This document shows, piece after piece, positions 26,463-36,928 of a stretch of 59,343 bases of DNA. This DNA comes from Mesorhizobium sp. (GTDB taxonomy: Bacteria > Pseudomonadota > Alphaproteobacteria > Rhizobiales > Rhizobiaceae), in the NCBI GenBank assembly GCA_004020545.1, contig SAQE01000038.1, positions 1-59,343 of the forward strand, given 5' to 3'. Every line of letters starts with the position of its first letter. Position 1 is the first letter of the stretch. The notes beneath the pieces are model-generated. The model was not told the DNA's origin and searched no databases. It was given only the letters and a program-made list of their open reading frames with translations. A program made the translations under genes and the position numbers.

Positions 26463-27287
26463 ATGGAAAATAGTTTTGCCGCTGCCGGCGGTATTGCAGC
26501 CGTTATCGTTGTGGGCGCCGTCAGCAGGATGTTGGGTAGTCGGCCGCCATGGATTCGTTGGACGGCTAGTCTACTCGCGGCGGTTGCCGTTGGCGGTATT
26601 GTGGGATTTGCGGGGAAATTCTCCGCAAAGTACGAAACGTATCAGAGCCCTGCAACGGCATCGGCAGCTGTTGAGAAAGAAATGCTCCGCTTGGCCCCGA
26701 ATGTGGTGGCAGTAATGAAACAGAATGACTCGCGGGCATGGAAGGCTTTCATAACAGAGGCCGGTCGTCGGATGGCCAATTCGAATGGCAATCTGACAGA
26801 CGCGGACAAGGCTTGGCTGCAGGCTCAAATACAAGGGATGAGCAAGAACATGTGGCGGACGGCGAGTGGGGCTGGCGACGACGCCATCATTGCTCTCGGC
26901 CGCCAGGAGATTGCCGTTGACGAGACCCTTCAGCGCGAAGCTATTGGCATGTGCGCCAGTAGGGGGCAGCCATTGTGGGACCTCAACGCCTTGCCGCCCC
27001 TGAGCTTCAGCGAAGTCCAGCGCTATGGGGAGAAAATTGAGCTGGCGTACCTTGACGGGAAGACACACCAAACGCCCCTCGTGACCAATGACCAAGCGAC
27101 CAGTCTATTTCAACAAGCTGTCGCCTTGAAAGAAGCACCTCTTTCGGATGCTGATGTCACTTACCTGGTCTCTGGCGATCGGACCGACGAGGCCCGGACA
27201 TGTCGTGTCAGGTTGCAATTTGAGAAGAATGTACTGGCGATCCCACAGAGTGCTAGTCTTCTTCGGTGGCTCTACGCTAACCAATGA
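26463..27287 (+). CDS. Hypothetical membrane-anchored protein, 274 residues
   Basis: A strong ribosome site (GGGGGGA) precedes the ATG. Two hydrophobic helices at the N-terminus (about 6-24 and 32-51) anchor a soluble, mostly helical domain of about 220 residues. The soluble part contains two Cys (CASRGQP and ARTCRVR) and an LSFSEVQRYGE segment. I recognise no family. It follows the previous hypothetical gene in the same orientation at 109 bp and shares its lower GC content; together they look like an accessory islet. Confidence 0.55.
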   Translation: MENSFAAAGGIAAVIVVGAVSRMLGSRPPWIRWTASLLAAVAVGGIVGFAGKFSAKYETYQSPATASAAVEKEMLRLAPNVVAVMKQNDSRAWKAFITEAGRRMANSNGNLTDADKAWLQAQIQGMSKNMWRTASGAGDDAIIALGRQEIAVDETLQREAIGMCASRGQPLWDLNALPPLSFSEVQRYGEKIELAYLDGKTHQTPLVTNDQATSLFQQAVALKEAPLSDADVTYLVSGDRTDEARTCRVRLQFEKNVLAIPQSASLLRWLYANQ

Positions 27288-27804
27288 ATTGCCGTCGGCT
27301 CGTAGATGGCAACGCCACGTCCATCGCGCTACAGGCGGCGCAGCGACGACCGGCGTGCGGTGCTAGCTGTCCCAATTGCGTGGAGCGGGGAGGGGGCTGG
27401 GCGGTTGCCCCTTCTATGGGCGACAGGGACCGCGACGTTCGCGACAAACATCGTACTCGGCGCCGCAAGCCTTGCAAGTTAAGGGTTTGCATGACCAGCA
27501 TAGTTCGACACCATAACTCAGACCCTAACAAGGGTGTAGTTGAGCGGACCTTGGCTGACGACGTGATCACGGGCATAAAGACGCGCCGACTGGCTCGCTC
27601 CCGCCACTGCCTCGAGGAGGGGCGGCGACGTGACCAGTTCGCATCGTGCCTCAGGGTTGGGAGAACCTGAAGCCGTCTCGCAACGATCGGCTTTTCAACC
27701 GCAACAGGACGTGTTACCAGCCAGCGCCAATCCTGAAAGGGAAGATGAGAGTCGGCGCTGGCCATTGCGGTCCAGCGCCTTTCCGCATTCAAAAAGGGCT
27801 GGCC
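27288..27804. other. Non-coding stretch upstream of guaB
   Basis: No reading frame here looks protein-like on either strand. The last 80 bp before guaB are GC-balanced and carry the AAAAAGGG ribosome site; the promoter of guaB should lie in this region, but I could not identify boxes with confidence. Confidence 0.5.
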
Positions 27805-29307
<1,503 letters not shown>

Positions 29308-29923
29308 TCAGACCGCCGAACGGCAGGATCGCCTGGGCCTTTGGCGCGGTCTGACGTTGGGAGTGTTGCGCCTGTCGCGTCACGCGGCGGCGCTCTCCGT
29401 CGCTTCTGCCGCGGTCTTCATCGCCATGACGGCGCTGGAGTTTTTCTATTTCCGCCGCCTGAGCGGCGGGCTCTCTTCGCTCGACATGCGCGTCGCGGGT
29501 TTCACGCCCGATGAAGGCATGGCATGGCTCACCGCGCTCGGCCGGCGCGGCGGCGAGATCATCATCGTCTGGCATTATCTGACCTTCGACCTTCTGTTTC
29601 CGGCGCTGCTGTCGCTCACCTTGGTCAGCCTGATCGTGGCCTTCGGCCGGCGGTTCGGCAATTTCCGCGCCATGCCGGCGCAGTTGCAGGCTCTGACCGC
29701 GCTGGTGTTGGTGCTGCCCTATACGATCGCCGACTACGCGCAGAATTTTGCCGTAGCGCGGCTTTTGTCGGATTTCCAGTCGGCCAATCCCGATTCGCTG
29801 GCCTTTGCCTCGTCGCTGATCGTCACCAAGTTCGCGCTTCTGGCGATCCCGGTTTTGATCGTTGCGGTCTTCGCGCTGGCCGCTCAACGGCGGCTTTGAG
29901 CGGGTCAGGAGGGGGGCGGGGAG

Positions 29924-30343
29924 ATGAACCAGACCGCCATCTTCTGGCCGATGCTGGCGCATGTGCTCCTGGTCTACATCGTCTATCTGGTGATGCTGAA
30001 GCGGCGCTATCTTGCCGTGAAGTCCGGCGAGGCGAAGATCAGCCAGTACAAGGTCCGCTCGACCGAGCCGGCCTCAAGCGTCACTGTCGCCAACAACCTG
30101 ATCAACCAATTCGAACTGCCGGTTCTGTTCCATGTGCTCTGCCTGGCGCTGTTCGTCACCAACGGCGTCAACTACCTGACGCTGATGCTGACGTGGCTCT
30201 TCGTCGTGACGCGCTATGTCCACGCCTGGGTGCATCTCACCAGAAACTACATGCTGCACCGCAGCCGCGCCTTCTTCCTCGGCGCGGGTATCCTTCTTGT
30301 CGCCTGGATCTGGTTCGCGCTGCACCTGCTTGGGGCGGTGTGA
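29924..30343 (+). CDS. MAPEG family membrane protein
   Basis: A 139-residue protein with four hydrophobic segments. It has the MAPEG pattern: NNLINQFELPVLFHVLCL in helix 2 and RYVHAWVHLTRNYMLHRSRAF before the last helix. MAPEG members in eukaryotes handle eicosanoids and glutathione; bacterial members are mostly uncharacterised. A GAGGGGGGCGGGGAG stretch serves as ribosome site. It ends 3 bp from the convergent rnd gene. Confidence 0.88.
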   Translation: MNQTAIFWPMLAHVLLVYIVYLVMLKRRYLAVKSGEAKISQYKVRSTEPASSVTVANNLINQFELPVLFHVLCLALFVTNGVNYLTLMLTWLFVVTRYVHAWVHLTRNYMLHRSRAFFLGAGILLVAWIWFALHLLGAV

Positions 30344-30346
30344 GCG

Positions 30347-31498
30347 CTAGAGATCGAAAACCGCGATCCTGCGCTTGTCGAACTTGATGCCGATCTCGCC
30401 GCGCACCAGCCTCAGCGCCTGGTCGCCGAATACGGCGCGCCGCCAACCTTGCAGCGCCGGCACTTCGGCGGCGTCGCCCTCGGCGGCGATGCGGTCGATG
30501 TCGTCACTGGAGGCGAGCACCTTGGAGGCGACGCCCTCCTTCTCGGCGACGATGCGGAGCAGCACTTTGAGCAGTTCCGCCGCCGCGCTCGAGCCTTCCG
30601 GCGGCTGAAAACTCTTCGGCAGTTTCGGCATCGTCTCCTTCGGCATGGCGAGAGCGGCGTTGACGGCACCCAGTAGCGCCGTGGCCGTCGCCGAACGCTC
30701 CCAGCCTTTCGGCGTCGTGCGCAGCTTGCCGAGAGCCGCCGCATCGCGCGGCGCCTGCTGCGCGATCTCGTAGATCGCATCGTCCTTGAGCACACGGCCA
30801 CGCGGCACGTCGCGTTCGCGCGCCTCGCGTTCGCGCCAGGCGGCCACCGCCTGCACGACCGCCAACTCCTGCGGCTTGCGCAGCCGCATCTTCAGCCGCT
30901 TCCAGGCGTCCTCCGGATGCGGATCGTAGGTCTCGCGCGAAGTGAGGATGTCCATCTCCTCGTTCAGCCAATGGGCTCGGTCCTCGCGCTTCAGCTCGGC
31001 GCTGAGATGCTGGTAGACCTTGATCAGGTGGGTGACGTCGGCGAGCGCGTATTCGAGCTGCTTGTCGGAGAGCGGCCGGTGCCGCCAGTCGGTGAAGCGC
31101 GAGGATTTGTCGAGCCTGGCGCCGGTGATGCGCTGCACCAGCTGATCGTAGGAGACGCTGTCGCCGAAGCCGCAGACCATGGCCGCCACCTGCGTGTCGA
31201 ACACCGGATGCGGCACCAGGTTGCCCAGATGGACGATGATTTCAATGTCCTGGCGCGCGGCGTGGAAGACCTTGACCACCGCTTCGTTGGCCATCAGCCG
31301 GAAGAACGGTTTGAGATCGATGTCTGGCGACAGCGGATCGATCAGCGCCGTCACGCCGGGCGCGGCCATCTGTATAAGGCAGAGGATCGGCCAGAAGGTC
31401 GTTTCGCGGATGAATTCGGTATCGACGGTGACGAATTCCGACTTTTCGAACGCCGCGACAGCGCTCTCGAGTTCTGATTGGGTGGTAATGACGTGCAT
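30347..31498 (-). CDS. rnd: Ribonuclease D
   Basis: A 383-residue 3'-5' exoribonuclease that trims tRNA and other small RNA precursors. The DEDD exonuclease domain starts with VTVDTEFIRE (Asp26, Glu28), continues with FHAARQDIEII and VCGFGDSVSYDQLV, and contains LEYALADVTHL. An HRDC domain follows at about 210-290 (WREREARERDVPRGRVLKDDAIYEIA). The start is the ATG at 31498; one codon upstream, TTG, is less likely. The ribosome site is weak. It is convergent with the MAPEG gene. Confidence 0.94.
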   Translation of the reverse strand: MHVITTQSELESAVAAFEKSEFVTVDTEFIRETTFWPILCLIQMAAPGVTALIDPLSPDIDLKPFFRLMANEAVVKVFHAARQDIEIIVHLGNLVPHPVFDTQVAAMVCGFGDSVSYDQLVQRITGARLDKSSRFTDWRHRPLSDKQLEYALADVTHLIKVYQHLSAELKREDRAHWLNEEMDILTSRETYDPHPEDAWKRLKMRLRKPQELAVVQAVAAWREREARERDVPRGRVLKDDAIYEIAQQAPRDAAALGKLRTTPKGWERSATATALLGAVNAALAMPKETMPKLPKSFQPPEGSSAAAELLKVLLRIVAEKEGVASKVLASSDDIDRIAAEGDAAEVPALQGWRRAVFGDQALRLVRGEIGIKFDKRRIAVFDL

Positions 31499-31570
31499 CA
31501 AATCGCTTTTGGCAAGAAATCAGGTCCCTTTCAATTCCAGCAGCAGGCGCTTTCGTCAAGCTGCAGGTGG

Positions 31571-31655
31571 AGCATGATCCCGAAAAGTGTGCAGTGGTTT
31601 TCGGAAAAGATCATGCTCAAACAAGAAGATAAAGCGAGATGACGATCTCGCTTTA
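31571..31655. repeat. Dispersed rhizobial-type palindromic repeat, copy 2
   Basis: AGCATGATC (31571-31579) pairs with GATCATGCT (31609-31617); inside, CCGAAAA pairs with TTTTCGG. A second hairpin AAAGCGAGAT...ATCTCGCTTT follows (about 31630-31655). It is the reverse orientation of the copies at 17637 and 46715. The stop codon of the MFS gene falls at its right edge. Confidence 0.8.
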
Positions 31656-32891
31656 ATCCGGCTTGTCTGAATCATTGCCCCGCCGGGCGAGCCGGGCGAA
31701 CAGCGTCGAGGTACGTAAGAGCGCGGTAAAGCGGCTTCGATTGCCGGCGGGGACGCCGGATCGAACCTGCATCCGGTACAGGATCACGATAATGAGAATG
31801 GCATAGACAAAGGCGCTGAATACGAACAGGGCGCTGGGCCCGAAATATTGCATCACCGCCGATGCGGCGATCGGACCGCCAATCGCGCCGAAGGAATAGA
31901 ACAGCATCAGCGCCGCATTGACCAGCACGAACTCGCCCTTGCCGGCCCGGTCGTTGGAGTGCGCCGCCGATAGCGAATAGAGCGGCATGGCGAAGCAGCC
32001 GAAGATAAAGACGATGGCGAAGTTCAGGAAAGGATCGCCGCGCGCCACGAAAGCGAGCGCCAGCGCGGCAAGCATGGCGCAGCATGTCGTCGTCAGCAAT
32101 ACCGAGCGCCGGTCCCAGCGGTCGGAAAGATAGCCCAGCGGGTATTGGATCAGGGCGCCGCCGAAGATGCCGACGCTGACGAAAGTGACGACATCGGCCA
32201 CCGACATGCCGATCTCCTCGGCATAGACCGGCGACAGCGTGCGGAAGGCGCTGTTGGTGACGCCGACGGCTATGCAGCCGATCGAGCCAAGCGGCGAGAT
32301 CCGCCAGACGCGTGGCAAATCGAGCTTGACCTCTTCCGGCGGCGCCGGGTTGGAGCGGTCGCCAAGCGAGACCGGCACCAGCGAGAAGGTGATCATCATC
32401 GACATGACGGCGAAGATGGCGAAGCCGCCTGCGCCGAAGATCGGGATCAGGAACTGCGCGCCGGTGACGGAGCCTATGTCCACCATGCGGTAGATCGCGA
32501 GCACACGGGCGCGGTCCTTGTTGGTGACGCCGGAGTTCAGCCAGGCTTCCATGACGGTGAACAGGCCGGCGAAGCAGAAGCCGCCGGCAAAGCGTATCGC
32601 GCACCACATCACCGGGTCGATGACCAATACCAACAGCAGCGTGCCGACGGAGGCGATCGCAGCAAGCGCCGAGAACGTCCGAACATGACCAACCGCCTTG
32701 AGGATGCGGGTGACCGCTAGGCATCCGAGCAGGAAGCCGGCAAAGTAGAACGTGCCCATCAGGCCGATGTCGGAGGCGGAGAAGCCTTCCCGCGCGCCGC
32801 GCAGCGCGATCAGCGTGCCCTGCAGTCCGTTGCCCGCGAGCAGGATGCCTGCGGCGATGAGGAGCGGGATCAACGGGCGGATGGAAGACAT
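31653..32891 (-). CDS. MFS transporter
   Basis: A 412-residue protein from the ATG at 32891 with twelve predicted helices. Signatures include GNGLQGTLIALRG in helix 1, DIGSVTGAQFLIPIFGAGGF, and YLSDRWDRRSVLL between helices 8 and 9 (motif A of the second half). It resembles the YcaD-like branch of MFS carriers of unknown substrate. The open frame extends 32 codons further upstream without hydrophobic content. It stands next to the Lrp regulator in the same orientation, 196 bp downstream of it. Confidence 0.85.
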   Translation of the reverse strand: MSSIRPLIPLLIAAGILLAGNGLQGTLIALRGAREGFSASDIGLMGTFYFAGFLLGCLAVTRILKAVGHVRTFSALAAIASVGTLLLVLVIDPVMWCAIRFAGGFCFAGLFTVMEAWLNSGVTNKDRARVLAIYRMVDIGSVTGAQFLIPIFGAGGFAIFAVMSMMITFSLVPVSLGDRSNPAPPEEVKLDLPRVWRISPLGSIGCIAVGVTNSAFRTLSPVYAEEIGMSVADVVTFVSVGIFGGALIQYPLGYLSDRWDRRSVLLTTTCCAMLAALALAFVARGDPFLNFAIVFIFGCFAMPLYSLSAAHSNDRAGKGEFVLVNAALMLFYSFGAIGGPIAASAVMQYFGPSALFVFSAFVYAILIIVILYRMQVRSGVPAGNRSRFTALLRTSTLFARLARRGNDSDKPD

Positions 32892-33087
32892 AAGCGGAGG
32901 GCAATCACATGTTGGTGATCCTTCTTGGACCATCACCACCACCAATGCCAGCGGCAATTCCAGGGGAGTAGCGGGCCAGTGGCGCACGCTGCGCTCTCTC
33001 TGGAGTTTTGCTCAGAGAGGTGTCTCGCTTGCGGCCACGGGAAGATGGCGTCTTGCGTTGGGAGGCGGGCGTTGCCTGTGCGCCAAT

Positions 33088-33561
33088 TCAGATTGGCAAC
33101 AAGGCGTCGGGTTTCACATTGGCGATCGAGGCATAGGTGTGCGTTTCCCGGACCCCGGGCAACGACAGGATGACCCGCTGCAGGAAATCCTGGAACATTG
33201 CCATGTCGGCGATGCGCGCCTTGACCAGGTAATCGAAGCCGCCAACCACCATATGACACTCGATGATCTCGGGTGCCCGCAGGACCGCCTCGGCGAAGCG
33301 GTCGAAGACATGCGGCGCCGTATGGTCGAGCCGAACCTCGATGAAGACGAGTTGTGCCTTCCCGATCCTGGCCGGGTCGAGAACGGCTCGCACCGCCCGG
33401 ATGAAGCCTTCACTGAACAGTCGTTTGATGCGCTGCGAAGCGCCTGTCGGCGACAGTCCGACCTGGCGGGCGAGGTCGAGCGTGGTGCGGCGGCCATCCT
33501 CCTGCAACAAACGCAACAAAGAGCGGTCGATACGGTCGAGATCGTCCATTTCAGTGCTCAC
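33088..33561 (-). CDS. Lrp/AsnC family transcriptional regulator
   Basis: A 157-residue regulator. The N-terminal HTH (about 8-55; LARQVGLSPTGASQRIKRLFSEG) is followed by the RAM ligand-binding domain (PARIGKAQLVFIEVRLDH; CHMVVGGFDYLVKARI). It probably senses an amino acid. It is divergent from an ornithine-cyclodeaminase-type gene across 118 bp that contain a long inverted repeat, so it most likely controls that gene and itself. The start is GTG at 33561 or ATG at 33549. Confidence 0.92.
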   Translation of the reverse strand: MSTEMDDLDRIDRSLLRLLQEDGRRTTLDLARQVGLSPTGASQRIKRLFSEGFIRAVRAVLDPARIGKAQLVFIEVRLDHTAPHVFDRFAEAVLRAPEIIECHMVVGGFDYLVKARIADMAMFQDFLQRVILSLPGVRETHTYASIANVKPDALLPI

Positions 33562-33578
33562 ACTTTTTGGCCAAGAAT

Positions 33579-33627
33579 AGCGTGATAGTCACGTTGAAAT
33601 CGTCAAAACACCATATTTCATCACGCT
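33579..33627. promoter_or_regulatory. Inverted repeat, probable Lrp operator
   Basis: AGCGTGAT (33579-33586) and ATCACGCT (33620-33627) are exact inverted copies 33 bp apart in the shared intergenic region. The spacing is close to four helical turns centre to centre, as expected for an Lrp-type oligomer. Confidence 0.5.
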
Positions 33628-33679
33628 GTCAGGTCGCAATATCGTTCGTGGGTAACTTAACCAGACCAAGGCAAGACCC

Positions 33680-34675
33680 ATGACATCAGCCATACCGAAC
33701 GACCGCAACGCCCACGCCAAGGGTGACACGCCGGTGCTCATATTGAGCGAGGCCGAGGTGAAAGCCTGCATCGACCTCCGCCGGCTCCTCGACGTACTGG
33801 CGGACGGCTTCCAAGCACTGTCTGGCGGCAAGGTCGTCAATCCGGCGCGACCCCAGCTCGACATTCCGCAGGCAGGCTATTCGCTGGCGATGCCGGCCTG
33901 GATGGTAGGCAAGCATCTGACGGTGAAGATCGTCAACGTGTTCGAGGGCAATATCGCCAGGGGCATCCCCAGCCATCTCGCCACCATCCATCTGTTCGAC
34001 CCGCAGACCGGACTCCCGATCTGCGTCATGGACGGTACTTACATCACTGCCGTGCGCACCTCCGGCTCTGCTGTGCTCTCCGTGCGCGAACTGGCCCGGC
34101 GCGACGTCAAGGTCGCGACAGTGGTGGGCGCCGGCGTCCAGGCCGGCCAGCACCTGCGCCTTTTGCCACTGGTCCGCGACTTCGTCGAGATCCGCGTTGT
34201 CTCGAAGGAGTTCGCGGATGCGCAGGCGCTTGCCGCGCTACATCCGGGTGTTGTTGCCGTCAGCGATATCGAGGCCGCGGTGCGCTCGTCGGATGTCGTC
34301 TGCCTGGCAACGCATTCCTTTGAACCGGTGATTTCAGCCGAATGGGTGCAGCCCGGCACGCATGTCTCGTCGGTCGGTGTTGCGCCACCCGGCGGCGAAT
34401 TGCCGATCGAGCTTGTCGGCAAGGCCAGCCTCTTCGTCGAGACAAGCGATGCATTCGCCCCGACGCCGGTCGGTTCTTGTGAACTGGCCGGCATCGATCC
34501 GGAAACCGGAACCGAACTTGGCGAGATGCTGCTCGGTGTGCGGCCGGGACGGGTCAGCGCCGACCAGATCACCGTCTACAAGGCAATGGGCGTTGCCATG
34601 GAGGACATGGTGGCGGCCGACCTCGCTTACCGCGAGGCGATTCGCCGGAGCATCGGGCGCGTCGCATTGCTGTAG
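33680..34675 (+). CDS. Ornithine cyclodeaminase / mu-crystallin family protein
   Basis: A 331-residue NAD(P)-binding protein. Lys83 in TVKIVNVF corresponds to the conserved substrate-site lysine; the dinucleotide fold starts with VVGAGVQAGQHLRLL (148-162). RTSGSAVLSV and GVAPPGGELP are also family-like. Members include ornithine cyclodeaminase, alanine dehydrogenase and ketimine or pyrroline-2-carboxylate reductases, which cannot be told apart here. Divergence from an Lrp regulator points to amino-acid catabolism induced by its substrate. Confidence 0.88.
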   Translation: MTSAIPNDRNAHAKGDTPVLILSEAEVKACIDLRRLLDVLADGFQALSGGKVVNPARPQLDIPQAGYSLAMPAWMVGKHLTVKIVNVFEGNIARGIPSHLATIHLFDPQTGLPICVMDGTYITAVRTSGSAVLSVRELARRDVKVATVVGAGVQAGQHLRLLPLVRDFVEIRVVSKEFADAQALAALHPGVVAVSDIEAAVRSSDVVCLATHSFEPVISAEWVQPGTHVSSVGVAPPGGELPIELVGKASLFVETSDAFAPTPVGSCELAGIDPETGTELGEMLLGVRPGRVSADQITVYKAMGVAMEDMVAADLAYREAIRRSIGRVALL

Positions 34676-34703
34676 GGGTGGCCGCTAAACGGCGCGAAGC
34701 CGC

Positions 34704-35930
34704 TCATGCCTCGCCGGCCTGTGCCAGTATCTTCTTATGCCTCAGATCGGACGCTTCGCTCGCCGGCGTGGCGGACGTGGCCGGCCGCCGGCCAAGCGAG
34801 CCGGCGGTCAGCAGGCTGAGCGCGATGAACGGTATGCCGATCCCGTAGGCGGAGCGGATGCCCCAATGGTCCGATACGAAGCCGAGCAGCGGCGGACCGA
34901 GCAGGAAGGCGATGAAAGAGATCTGCGACAGCGCCGCGACGTTGATCGCCGCGGGCCGGTCCGTCCGCTGGGCTGCCGCGGAGATCGCCAGCGGGAAGAT
35001 CGCGCTGCTGCCGATCCCCAACAGGGCGAAGCCGAGCATCGATACCGGCGGCGCGGGCGAGAAGAAGACGATCAGTACGCCGGCCGCCATCGTTGCGAGC
35101 AGCACGCGCGCCACGCCGCTGGGCGAGTGGCGATCGACGAAGCTGTCGGCGAAAAAGCGTGTCGTCGCCTGCGAGAAGGCAAACAGCGCCACCGTGAAGC
35201 CGGCAACGAACGGGCCGGAATCGAACACGGTGCGCATATAGATCGCCGACCAGTCGATGCTGGCGCCTTCCAGCAGCATCGCCGAAAGCGTTACCGCGAC
35301 GAGGACCAGAATGGGCAGCGTCGGCCGCGCGAACATCGGCGGCTTATGGCCTGTAGCGGCGAAGCGGGCAGGCGCCGGCTCGAAGCCTCCGAGGAACAGC
35401 GCCATCGAAACCACTACCATCGGCACCACCAGCGCCAGATGCAGTTGCGGCGACAGGCCGAGATGCGCCATGGCGCCGCCGAACAGCCCGGCGCCGAAGA
35501 AGCCCGCGCTCCAGAAGGAGTGCGCCCGGTTCATGATGCGGCGCTTCAACATGAACTCGGTCCTGTCGGCCTCGACATTGAGGATGATCTCGACGCTGCC
35601 GATCATCAGCCCGACCGGCAGCAGCAGCAGGAACAGAGCGACAGGTCCCGGCGCATGAACGGCAAGCGCGTAGACAAGCGCAATCAGCGGCACCAGCCAA
35701 AGCAGCGCGCGGCGAAAGCCGACGCGCTCCAGGATCGGGGTGGCCAGGGTCAGCGCCGTCAAGGTGCCGATCGGCGTCCCGATCAGGCTGAGCCCCAGCG
35801 TGCCATCCTCGATCTCCATGGCGCGCTTGATATCCGGCAGGCGCGGGAAAATGTTGCCCATGGCAAAGGAATAGATAGCGAAACCGGCATAGACGCGGTG
35901 CTGGGGGGCGAGTTTCAAGCCAAAGGTCAT
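34704..35930 (-). CDS. MFS transporter, sugar-permease-like
   Basis: A protein of about 408 residues with twelve helices; the start may be the ATG at 35930 or at 35945. The blocks YSFAMGNIFPRLPDIKRAM, LNVEADRTEFMLKRRIMNRAHSFWSAGFF and WSAIYMRTVFDSGP resemble the YbjJ/fucose-permease-like MFS branch. The substrate is unknown, but the divergent DeoR-type regulator suggests a sugar or sugar phosphate precursor. The intergenic region holds an operator-like inverted repeat about 50 bp upstream of this start. Confidence 0.87.
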   Translation of the reverse strand: MTFGLKLAPQHRVYAGFAIYSFAMGNIFPRLPDIKRAMEIEDGTLGLSLIGTPIGTLTALTLATPILERVGFRRALLWLVPLIALVYALAVHAPGPVALFLLLLPVGLMIGSVEIILNVEADRTEFMLKRRIMNRAHSFWSAGFFGAGLFGGAMAHLGLSPQLHLALVVPMVVVSMALFLGGFEPAPARFAATGHKPPMFARPTLPILVLVAVTLSAMLLEGASIDWSAIYMRTVFDSGPFVAGFTVALFAFSQATTRFFADSFVDRHSPSGVARVLLATMAAGVLIVFFSPAPPVSMLGFALLGIGSSAIFPLAISAAAQRTDRPAAINVAALSQISFIAFLLGPPLLGFVSDHWGIRSAYGIGIPFIALSLLTAGSLGRRPATSATPASEASDLRHKKILAQAGEA

Positions 35931-35981
35931 TACGGCATTTTCCATCGGGGAGAGGGGGGCGGCATTGCCGATCCGATGCGC

Positions 35982-36016
35982 CGTTCTTGCATAAACATGC
36001 AAAACATGCAAGAACG
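35982..36016. promoter_or_regulatory. Operator-like inverted repeat between MFS and DeoR genes
   Basis: CGTTCTTGCAT (35982-35992) and ATGCAAGAACG (36006-36016) are perfect 11-bp inverted arms with a 13-bp spacer that repeats ACATGCAAA. It lies in the 5' leader of the DeoR gene and upstream of the MFS gene, fitting joint repression. Confidence 0.65.
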
Positions 36017-36039
36017 TGCATAACAAAATGGGATCGTGC

Positions 36040-36798
36040 ATGCTGACCGAGGAACGACACCAATTCATTCGCGACCGGCTGGCGGCCGACGGAAGGGTTC
36101 TGGCGGGCGAGCTCGCCAGCCGTTTCGGCGTCTCGGAAGACACGGTGCGACGCGATCTGCGGGAGCTCGCCAAGGCCGGCCAGTTGCGTCGCGTCTATGG
36201 CGGAGCGGTCACTTTGGCGCCGTTCGCCGCGGCAACGATCAGCCAGCGCAGCAGCCACGCGGTCGAGGAGAAGCTGCGCCTGGCGAAAGCCGCGGTAGGT
36301 GTGCTCGCCGCCGGCCAGACCCTGTTCATCGACGGCGGCACGACCAATGAGGCGATCGCCAGGGCGATCCCGCGCGACATCGAGCTGACGGTCGCCACCA
36401 ATTCGCTGGGCGTCGCATTGGCGCTCGCCGATCTTCCCCTGGTCGAGCTGATCGTGCTCGGCGGCCGGTATGTCCGCGACCTCGGCACCTGCGTCGGCGG
36501 CGACACGCTGACCGCCGTGGCGCAACTCGGCGCCGATCTGTTTTTCCTCGGCTCCTGCGGCCTTGATGCCTCGCGCGGCGTCACGGCTTTCGATTCGGCC
36601 GAAGCCGAGGTGAAGCGCGCCATGGCGAAAAACAGCGCCGGCATCGTCATCGCCGCTACCAACGACAAGCTCGCCACCGCCGCGCCGTATCGTGTCGCCG
36701 CACCCGACGCGATCCGCCATCTGGTGGTGGAAAGAACGGCGCCCGCCGCCATCCTCGACGATTTCCAGCGGCAGGGCGCTGAAATCCGCTTCGCGTGA
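36040..36798 (+). CDS. DeoR/GlpR family transcriptional regulator
   Basis: Started at the ATG at 36040 the protein has 252 residues and the family-typical MLTEERHQFI beginning; GTG 36016 and ATG 36028 are in-frame alternatives, of which GTG overlaps the operator. The N-terminal HTH reads LAGELASRFGVSEDTVRRDLREL followed by RVYGGAV. The C-terminal DeoRC domain has FIDGGTTNEAIA and LGSCGLDASRGVTAFD, the sugar-phosphate sensing site. It is divergent from the MFS transporter and probably represses it. aspS follows 130 bp downstream but is unlikely to be in the same unit. Confidence 0.92.
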   Translation: MLTEERHQFIRDRLAADGRVLAGELASRFGVSEDTVRRDLRELAKAGQLRRVYGGAVTLAPFAAATISQRSSHAVEEKLRLAKAAVGVLAAGQTLFIDGGTTNEAIARAIPRDIELTVATNSLGVALALADLPLVELIVLGGRYVRDLGTCVGGDTLTAVAQLGADLFFLGSCGLDASRGVTAFDSAEAEVKRAMAKNSAGIVIAATNDKLATAAPYRVAAPDAIRHLVVERTAPAAILDDFQRQGAEIRFA

Positions 36799-36928
36799 AC
36801 GCCCGAAGCCGCGAGCCTGTGTGACCGCTTGCCCTGTGTGACCAGTTGCCTTGACAAAGCGGGCCTCTCATGCGCTTTTCGCGCCAATTTTCGAGCTGGG
36901 CTTTCGCCCGCAATTCCGGACTTCAGCT

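Noticed and set aside
27284-27670. A 128-codon plus-strand frame upstream of guaB
   Set aside because: Low-complexity, Arg- and Cys-rich composition, no ribosome site and overlap with the preceding gene end; treated as non-coding.
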